Source: Epiperipatus broadwayi
Taxonomy: Eukaryota > Onychophora > Udeonychophora > Euonychophora > Peripatidae
Length of the DNA stretch: 64,000 bases
Assembly: GCA_028023455.1 (NCBI GenBank)
Contig: JAQFVV010000030.1
Span: forward strand, 6,776,501-6,840,500
Direction of reading: 5' to 3'
Below the pieces are notes generated by a model. The model was not told where the DNA came from. It searched no databases and saw only the letters and a list, made by a program, of their open reading frames with translations. This document shows positions 55,601-64,000 of the stretch, piece by piece; the first letter of the stretch is position 1, and the number at the start of each line of letters is the position of its first letter. The position numbers and the translations under genes are program-made.

Positions 55601-57894
55601 AATTGTATAATATGCTTAGATTCAGCAATCAATACTTAAATTCAGCAGTGATTATAAAGACATATTGTTTTTTCTTGCAAAAACAATTTTTACAGGACAG
55701 CAAAAGCTAATCTACAGTAAGTAAATTGAAAATATATAGTGGGAAGATTAATTTATCTTGGGAGATGTAAAGAAATTATATTAGCTTCCATTTAGGCTGG
55801 AAGTTCTATTAAACAGGGGTGATTTAATTTGTTTTGTACTCTTTTTTTTTTTGATATAAAGCAATTTTACTACCAGTTTAAATATTATCTTGATTTATAT
55901 ATATATCTTTATTAGTAATACAATAGAAATTGAAGGAATTATGAAAATTGTATTTAAAGCCCATCATTAAAAATTTTACTGCACATATATTTATAAGACC
56001 CTGAAAATGAAAAATTTATTTAACCAATGCTAAACTCTTACAGACAATGAAAAATATTTGATATTGTAATTATAGACATCTAAGTAGATGTGACTAAAAA
56101 TAGTGAGTGATCGATCAAATGCAGATATATCAATTGATATTTTGGGATTATAGGAACATAATATTGAATGCCATAGTTTTGATTTTGCATTTGCAGAATG
56201 AATATAAAATAGCAATACTTGGAATGCATTTTAGTAAAAGATTTTAATATATATTATAGATCTAAACATTAAGGTTTACAATTAGCTCCTAAAAAATGTA
56301 TTGGTACTAGAACCATTCTATTTGAATTACTAAATCTGATTCCAGACAGAAACAATTTTTTAGCATTGACCTGATTGTTAAGTAGGTATATATGTAAAAA
56401 AAAAATCATGCCTAAATATCATAAAAAAAATAGTAAGTGAAAAATGATACATTTTTAAAGTAGACTTTCATGGAAAAGGTAATAAACAAATATTTTGTCA
56501 TTCTTAAGAGTTTTGGGTTGAAATCTATTTTACCTCAGTTTTTAAGATAAGTAGAAGGTAAAAAGTTGTGACAAATTTTTATGTTTTATATCGCTAATTA
56601 TATTTAAATTGATATTATTTGGATATCACTCTGTGTTATACTAAACTGGGTGAGATATTTTAAGCAAAAGGTAAGTAGTAAAATTTACTTTGAGGAATAA
56701 TTTTCAAATTCGATCAGAGCTTTAATCAATGAGACAACTAATTAAACATATAGTCAATTTAGACATATAATCAAGCAAAAAAAAAATGCTTTCCATGAAA
56801 AGTGTTTTTTTTTTAAATTTTTATGGATTATAAAATCTTCTGAGCCATGAAGCTTAAAAATCAGTAATATTTTGAATTCATTATTGATTATATATTTTTG
56901 TTTAAAAGTTACAGTTTTCAGAAATAATTTTAATATTTGTGTAAGAATATTTTTTTACTTTAAGATTGGTCTTTCTTAGAAAGAAATAAGATATATCTCA
57001 AAAAATGTAAAATGAAAGAAAAGTACATTCTACCTAATAAACATTATTTGTTAAAAACATCAGAAAATGTATTACTATTAAGATTCAGCTTCACTAATAG
57101 ATAAGTTATAAATGTTTGTGAAAGTTTATATCATCTACACAAACTGTGTACAAGCAACAGATTATCACAGGCTTAAGATCATTATATTTTGACATCAGAT
57201 CTCAAGAATTTGCTACATAACATAAATAGTGAGGCGCTAGACAAAAAAGTCTTGTGAAATGGTACCTTTTATTCATTTTATTAATCAAAATAAAGTCACT
57301 TATCAGATTATAGCAGCATTACTAATATGCTAGTTAGGTTTTTTTTTTTTTGTGAAAGGGTAGTTTCTCTGCATCATAGTGAAATGATTAGTTACCAGCC
57401 TCATGAAAAATGTCTTTGAATCCATATCCATTGTTCATGCACTTCAAAAGTGGCAATCTTGTTATTTTTTGGTGGAGAAACATCTTTCAGATATAAATAA
57501 AACCAATTGAATTCAGCATTAAAAGATATTGTTAAAAGGATATTTTGGGGACAGTTGCTAAATGTTTGTCTCAAATTCTTTAATTAAATCTTCACTTTGA
57601 TGTAGTTCCAAAATTGAAATTCTAGAATATTAAGATGGTGGCAAGCAATGGCAAATGACTACTAATGATAATCAAGTACTATTTCTTGGTCATAATACTA
57701 TAGTGCTTAGATAACATCCTTTTGGGTAAAGAATTTAACATACATACATGTACTGAAGTATTGAAAAATTTGAAGAGGATTGATTTAGTGAATAATAGAT
57801 GTAAGAAGTTCATGATTATAGTATTAAATGAAAACTAGAATTTGATTTAAAAAAATTAATATATATATTGTACCGAGACAAAGTCGGTACAGGT
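52601..57894 (+). other. Intronic sequence, no exon
   Basis: AT-rich throughout with many homopolymers. No exon, SINE or hairpin element that I can support. Just before the gap there is a small hairpin GTACCGA/TCGGTAC (about 57871-57891). Confidence 0.45.
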
Positions 57895-58394
57895 NNNNNN
57901 NNNNNNNNNNNNNNNNNNNNNNNNNNNNNNNNNNNNNNNNNNNNNNNNNNNNNNNNNNNNNNNNNNNNNNNNNNNNNNNNNNNNNNNNNNNNNNNNNNNN
58001 NNNNNNNNNNNNNNNNNNNNNNNNNNNNNNNNNNNNNNNNNNNNNNNNNNNNNNNNNNNNNNNNNNNNNNNNNNNNNNNNNNNNNNNNNNNNNNNNNNNN
58101 NNNNNNNNNNNNNNNNNNNNNNNNNNNNNNNNNNNNNNNNNNNNNNNNNNNNNNNNNNNNNNNNNNNNNNNNNNNNNNNNNNNNNNNNNNNNNNNNNNNN
58201 NNNNNNNNNNNNNNNNNNNNNNNNNNNNNNNNNNNNNNNNNNNNNNNNNNNNNNNNNNNNNNNNNNNNNNNNNNNNNNNNNNNNNNNNNNNNNNNNNNNN
58301 NNNNNNNNNNNNNNNNNNNNNNNNNNNNNNNNNNNNNNNNNNNNNNNNNNNNNNNNNNNNNNNNNNNNNNNNNNNNNNNNNNNNNNNNNNNNNN
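57895..58394. other. Assembly gap, exactly 500 N
   Basis: The round length suggests a scaffolding gap of arbitrary size, so the order and orientation of the contigs on its two sides are inferred. The formin exons disagree in strand across it. Confidence 0.97.
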
Positions 58395-58640
58395 TGCTTC
58401 GTTCAGTTACATGTATTGCTATCTTAAAAGATGGACAATTTAAAATCTTAAACTGGATTCGAAGAGAGTTATAAAAGACCCAGAAAGAGACCACATGTGG
58501 TATGATGGCCGGATGAAATAAGAAAAGTGTGGAGGGATGATGTGGAGAAGCTAGAGATCCGAGAAAATGGATTGACATTGGAGAGACATTTCATCCTGCA
58601 ATGGATTGGTAATAAAGTTGATGATGATAATGGTGATGAC
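58395..58640 (+). mobile_element. RTE-type LINE 3' fragment at the gap edge
   Basis: Translates in broken frames to RWTI, KRVIKDPERDHM and the WRDISSCNGLV region, matching the copy at 129-545, with the TGATGATGATAATGGTGATG tail. It begins right at the gap. It carries many single-base indels, which may be real decay or low consensus quality at a contig end. Confidence 0.72.
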
Positions 58641-61603
58641 ATAAAAATTATTCACAAAGATTTCATCAGTTAAAATGAAATCTCGTTAAAATGATGTTCA
58701 ATCACTACATTCAGGAAGTAAATAAGCATTGTCTAACTATGATTCAAAATTATTGACACCATAATATTGCAAGCGGTACCTTGAAAATCAAAAAATAACT
58801 TTTATAGAAAATAAAATGATTGAATTTAGAAATTAAAATGTAAGAGATAATTAAAATTATTGACAGTTATTGTTTTTGTGGGAATGTTCACTACTAGTTT
58901 AAAAAGTGAAAATAATTTTAATTATATTAATTATAAACAATTAAAATTATTATTTAAAACTGTTATTGCTATATAATAATTTTAAAATATACAACTTAAT
59001 GATAAAATTTTAAAAAATTGAAGTTTGAACACAAGAAGAGACAGATCTGGAGCATGATCTATGGAATTTAAGTTCCTCACTAACTTATTTAACAATTTTT
59101 TTGTTGTTGTTAATATATGCAAAAAGTTTTCTCAGTTTAATGCAATATATATAACTTAACAAAAAACATTTCTGAAAAAAAAAAAAAAAAATTGAAGATA
59201 GATATATGTATTAAACAATTTTAAACAGCTCGCTGAAGGGCAAAAAATCTCTCAACAGTCTTTCAAAGGTAAACCATGGAAAAAAATACATTAGTCATAA
59301 TCCCTAACATTTGCCAGATGGTAATGATTTAGATTTTTCCTTTCTAGTTTACTCTTCAACTATCTGGAAGAAAAATTCTAAACCTGCTTATAATCTAAAA
59401 AAATGTCTCGGATTTGAATCCCAAATCATGGATGTGGCAAAAGATGCACTAATTACTATGCCATAAGCCTCTTACGGTATGTCTACGTAATGTCTTCATA
59501 TCTATATTCAATATGTAAAAAAAATAAACTATTTAATTGCACTAACATTCCAGTTAGACGTTATTACTACTATTAAAAGATTGTATTCTAGCATTACATG
59601 AATTTTCTACCAGTAGACTTTTTCTGGTTCAGCTTTAGCTAATTTAATATACGACATGTATATATATAAACATAAATAAAATTATGACATGTATATATAT
59701 AAACATAAATAAAAAAATTATGTGCAAGAAATAGTAAAAACAATAGTAATGAATTTATCAATTTATGTAAAATCTGCATATAATTTGATGAGAATTTTAT
59801 AAAAACATCTCAAGAAATAATATTAAAGTGATAAATAAAATATTAAGAAGATGAATACAGATGTGAAGTCTGTAATAATATCTATGATGAAATTCCATCA
59901 TTAAAACATATTAATTCTTTAATTCACCAAACATTATTTGAATCTTAAGTATTCAAGAACAGATAAAAATCTATGATAATACTAAATATTAATAGATGTC
60001 CTTTCTTGATAATAATCTAAGGAGATATATTCCATTTAAACAATCTGATATAAAACTATATATACACAGTATATAAATATTGCATCCCCTTATGATATAA
60101 ACAGCTTATTATAAGTATATAATGTTATCTTTAATTGTTAAAATGTCAGAATTGAATTAAAAGGATGGGAAGCAATAGCAAACATAGCAAACTATCCATC
60201 CATTCTAATGATCAGGTGTTATCAATTTATAGAAGTATCCTCTTGTCTAGGTCTTCCACTTGCCTATAAACCAACAAAACAATAATGTCTATAGCACAAA
60301 TTTTAAAACGTAATACATTGTAAATGATAACAACTGCTACCAGATTATAAATAGCTCATGTCCTCATACTGTAGGTTTTTCAGCTCTAAATATTAAAATA
60401 CTAAAATAAATTGTAAGATGATGATCCGATTGTAGCATCTTCTCACTAACTTTCTCTACATGTCTTCAGTTTTGTATATAATTAGCTTCTTATATATTTT
60501 TATACTAGAAAAAATTGTGTTAAAGGATGACTTGATCATAAAAGCCTCTCATCTTGGTCCTCTACCTGCCCTTCAATATCCTAGTGTTCAAAAAAATAAG
60601 TTTTTGATACTAACATAATAGTCAGAATTTTTTCTATAACTAGTTTCTTGAAATATATATATATCATATTTTTATATATGATCTCAATTTATATATTAAA
60701 CAATTTTATTTAAATGGGTACAATTACAAATCCATTTTAATAATAAATTATATATGTAATGATTGTTCACTAAATTATTATTCAAATTTTAAAAAAATAT
60801 TACCATTGCAAATTTTTTAATAATTTCAAAACATATTAATCATTTCTAATAATAGCCATATATCTCTTATTAAAATTTTGGCAACTGAATTTGAAAAATA
60901 TAGACCTGGTTATTTTCATTTACATTATTAACATGTCTCTCCAATTAATTTAATTAATCAATGCTTTAAATAATTGCTTCTTAGTTAAGACCTTTTCTAA
61001 AAATAAGTTTGCTAGTACTTATAAACTATCACCCAATTTTATAAAGTACTTTATAAAAATCTACAATATTCTGTATATATGATAAACACTACAACTTTAG
61101 TAAAATATCTAATTGATTTGACATCACTTGCTAATTAAATGCTATAAAACGTTAACAGAAATACTCTGAATAATTTAAAGACAAATTTGTCACTATAAAT
61201 TAAAAAATAAAATAAAATAGCTGACTATAAAAAACATTTATAAATAAATCATTTTAATTAAATATTCCTATTGCAACAAAATATATCAATAAGTTTAAAT
61301 TGCATAATAGTAAATTAACAAGCAATTTAAAAATAAACATGGCATTAATTAATGAACTTAACTAAAAATAATTACATTACTAAATGATGAAATAAAATAG
61401 CTAAATATCAAGTGACGCTTTGTGTAAAATAATTTCTCCTACTATCAAAAAAAAAAAGTTTTAATTAAAATAACATATAATATAAATATTTACCACCATA
61501 ACAGAAACAAGATAATATGCTAAACTTGGAAAATGCTTAATAATTATTACAAATGAAGTTCCCTTATTAGAAAGTTTATAACTATATTTTTTCAATTTCT
61601 GAC
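58641..61603. other. No gene
   Basis: AT-rich; A-rich on the + strand. No exon supported on either strand; the next formin exon (exon 4), expected on the - strand if this contig is reversed, was not found. Confidence 0.4.
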
Positions 61604-61749
61604 CACTAAACATCACATGATCACCATTTCTTATGCTTGCACATAACTGTTATTAAAACGGGTAAAACTCTCCATACAGTAGTGCCACTTAGTGCAAGCC
61701 AGGATAATCAATGGATGCCAGAAGACTTGTGGATAAAATCTCTATCTAG

Positions 61750-61806
61750 TGCCTACTCATCCAATATCCCCAGACTAGTTTCTAGCTCGTGGCTTTTATC
61801 AGTGAT
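61750..61806 (-). ncRNA. F2 hammerhead relic, left unit
   Basis: CTGATAA (should be CTGATGA), stem II AAGCCACGAGCTA, GAAACTAGTC, TGGGGATATTGGAT. The 5' strand of stem I is cut off by the turnover point. Inactive. Confidence 0.55.
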
Positions 61807-61831
61807 TTCATTAGATCCTAAGATCTAGGTG

Positions 61832-61915
61832 CAGTGCTCTCAGATCCAAAGCTCCTCACTGACAAAAGCCACAAGCTAGAAACTAATCTGGGAATATTGG
61901 ATGAGTAAGAACTAG
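61832..61915 (+). ncRNA. F2 hammerhead, right unit
   Basis: CTGACAA (one core substitution), stem II AAGCCACAAGCTA, GAAA, ACTAATC, TGGGAATATTGGAT. Stem I arms are kept (ATCCAAAGCTCCTCA). Core damage makes cleavage unlikely. Confidence 0.58.
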
Positions 61916-62010
61916 ATAGGGATTTTATGCACAAGCCTTCTGGCATCCATTGATTACTCTCGCTTGCATTGAGTGGCACTACTGTATAGAGAGTTTTGTC
62001 TGTTTTAATA

Positions 62011-63251
62011 ACTATATTTTTGTTCACAAAAAAAAAAAATACAGGTATTATTGACATTCACTACTGCACTTTAACAATATAAGACTATTATGTACTTCTA
62101 AATATTAAGATACCAAAATAAATTAAGTTAAAGTGAGATAATAAGTAATGATAAAGAGTACATCCAGTAATGATAAAGTGTTATCACGTAGACAACATAC
62201 TCTACTGCCTATTTATCTCAAACTGCCTTTAAACTAATAACTCAACAAACATACAATAACATCACATAAAATTGTACAGCATTAACTTTCAACCATTGCA
62301 GTAAGCATTAAAAACTGAAAATTATTATAATATTGAAAATAAAAAAGCCAAGTTATGTTCAAATACCAATGACATTTGAGAGACTCAGTTGCTTTAAATT
62401 GGCCTTTTTTTTTTTTTTCTTAAAGATAAAGATAGCATTCCTTATTTAAAAATCAATCCAAAAATCATCAACTCTGTAGCTTATCATTCTAATCATTAGA
62501 TTAAATTGGGAACCATCATTCTTAGCGCAAGGCTAAACCAAAAACGTTATTGAAACATTTGTTTAATTAAACACCAATATCTTAAAGATACGTTTCATAG
62601 AATCTGAAGAGACCAATTTATGCAAGCAATATATAAACTTAAAAATAAATGAATAAGTATTTCATAAATAAATGGGCCCAAAACTATGGTCAACATGATA
62701 TGATTTAGATATCATTCAGCTTCAATTATGCATAGATATATTACTCTGCCATCTCCAAATCAAAATCCAGAATAAATATTTTTAAAAACTTAGCTATAAT
62801 AAATTGGCTGCCTATCCATATTAGCAGATGGATTAATGTATATATATAAATAGAATGGATAAAATAAAATAGACCAAAAAAAAAAAAAAAACAATATGTG
62901 CAAAACAAAAAAAAAACGTTAAAAATATATGACATTTTCTCCTTGTGTGAACTAATCTAAAAATTTCCAAGTAAACCAGCAATGCATCAATGTCAATCTG
63001 AGATTCCTTATTTGATAAAGAATAAAAATATTTCTTACTTATTTTTATATATTAAAAAAAAAAAAAATGTTTTCCAGCAATATAATCTAATGAATATGTA
63101 ATAAACATAAATAATATGTTTTTAAAAAAAACGTTTAAAGTATCCCCCCCCCCCTTAATTTTTCTTATTTAATTTTAATAGAATCGATTCTTTTACACAA
63201 AAATATAACATGCTTCAGTCAAATTTTTAATAAATTTCCTAAATTACTCAC
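62011..63251. other. No further exon recognised
   Basis: AT-rich. If this contig is reversed, this is the intron downstream of FHOD exon 3. A C-run lies at about 63145-63156. Confidence 0.45.
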
Positions 63252-63310
63252 CAATAATAGCATGAACACGGACGGGAAGTTGAGTTCGAAAAATGATGGC
63301 ATTTTTCCGG
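63252..63310 (-). CDS. FHOD: FHOD-family formin, exon 3, on the opposite strand
   Basis: On the - strand, acceptor TTTTTAAG and then C completes the AA left by exon 2 (codon AAC), followed by RKNAIIFRTQLPVRVHAII and a final G before donor GTGAGT. Vertebrate FHOD has KKNSIILRTQLSVRVHACIE here, directly after the EGF(Q/N)D segment that ends exon 2. The length (59 nt), phase 2 entry and phase 1 exit all fit; the next codon would be GA-, giving E. This is the start of the FH3/armadillo region. The strand conflict with exons 1-2 points to a misoriented contig or a real inversion. Confidence 0.9.
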
Positions 63311-64000
63311 CTTAAAAATATATACATATATACATAAATTAAACATTTTCAGTCAATCATTTCATAAATTAAAACAATATATATATAACATCATTAATAA
63401 ATAATATCTGGAATAGTATGAAATCATATATATAAATATAAAAAAATTATATAAGATTTAAAATTTCATGTATGTCTAAATGTAAAAATATTAAAAAATT
63501 AAAAATCTATTTTTCTAAATGAATGATTATGATTTTACTATGTATATCTATGTGAAATACATTCACGCACATACAAACACATACAAACGTTGACTACTGA
63601 CAGAAGAATGAAATGATATAAAATTGGTAAAAAAAAATTTGAGAACTCTACATGGATAGAAGAGAAAGGAGTAAGTGAATAAATGATCAGATTCAAACTG
63701 AATTCTTGTTTGAATTACAAATGACATTTGAAACTGCTCTTATTTTGGTGATGCCATAAGATAATCTAAACTCATTAGGTAAGTGTGTAAAACTTAAAAG
63801 GATTTGTGATGCAAATAAGAGGGCAACCAGACAGTTTGAAAAAATAAACCATCATTGTAAACAGATACATATATTTACATAATCACAAGAATCAATTTTG
63901 ATTTGACAGCATCTAACAATAAACACACACACACACATACTAAATATTGATTATTTATGCAATGGGTGCAAATATATAATTTTTCTACTATTGGAAAAAC
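63311..64000. other. No gene
   Basis: AT-rich, with a (CA)n run near 63920. If the contig is reversed this would be FHOD intron 2. Confidence 0.45.

Larger units (their letters stand above)
61604..62010. mobile_element. F2 retrozyme-like element, head-to-head
   Basis: The left end CACTAAACATCACATGATCA leads into a - strand unit (hammerhead relic at about 61750-61806). The sequence turns over near 61805 into a + strand unit with a second hammerhead (61832-61915), ending GAGAGTTTTGTCTGTTTTA. ATAACTATATTTTT occurs at about 61578-61591 and 62008-62021, but extra bases on the left keep me from calling it a clean duplication. Confidence 0.75.

Noticed and set aside
57856-58578. Long open frames on both strands near 58 kb
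   Set aside because: They run through the 500 N of the assembly gap and have no real sequence in the middle.
59229-59268. A 40-nt candidate formin exon on the + strand (AG...GTAAAC, phase 2 to 0, encoding SLKGKKSLNSLSK)
   Set aside because: It fits the phase of exon 2 and has a loosely similar KGKK, but the polypyrimidine tract is weak. The exon at 63252-63310 on the other strand matches FHOD residue by residue with the right phase, so this one is a coincidence.

Overview
The window is AT-rich (very roughly 70% or more A+T), intron-dominated DNA from an animal, most likely an invertebrate. The evidence is a split formin gene with GT-AG introns, RTE-type LINEs, tRNA-derived SINEs, a Penelope-like element (PLE) and a Gypsy-like LTR retrotransposon. 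I cannot name the species. There are no bacterial-style operons, rRNA genes or intact tRNA genes. Nearly every long open frame is a chance AT-rich frame or a transposon remnant.

The only host gene I can support is an FHOD-family formin (FH1/FH2 domain-containing protein). Exon 1 (40957-41124) and exon 2 (41330-41454) lie on the + strand and encode the N-terminal GTPase-binding domain. Exon 3 (63252-63310) is clear by homology and by exact intron phase, yet it lies on the - strand. A scaffold gap of exactly 500 N (57895-58394) separates them. The simplest reading is that the contig right of the gap is placed backwards; a real inversion is the alternative.

Layout: 1-7.5 kb holds RTE remnants with nested hairpin elements. 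7.8-9.5 kb holds two minisatellite arrays and a GC-richer block. 11.7-16.3 kb is a gag-only LTR retrotransposon with 1.7 kb LTRs. 16.3-28 kb holds SINEs, a mariner deletion derivative and a decayed PLE (about 22.0-25.3 kb) that carries two later insertions. 28-40 kb holds LINE 3' ends, SINE palindromes and more hairpin elements. 40.9 kb to the end is the formin locus, with a second PLE fragment, large palindromes, the gap and exon 3.

The most interesting content is a group of small mobile units that carry type I hammerhead ribozymes with a tiny stem III. Family F1 occurs near 10.4, 22.4, 22.8, 26.9 and 34.8 kb; two of its ribozymes are spaced 472 nt apart in tandem. Family F2 has eight insertions, six of which keep a readable ribozyme. 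Many insertions are inverted (snap-back) dimers flanked by target-site duplications of 9-18 bp, mostly 13-14 bp. This is the architecture expected of animal retrozymes copied from circular ribozyme-processed RNA, with the PLE (reverse transcriptase plus GIY-YIG-type endonuclease) a plausible helper. A third family (F3) shares the hairpin form and the 14-bp duplication, but I find no ribozyme in it.
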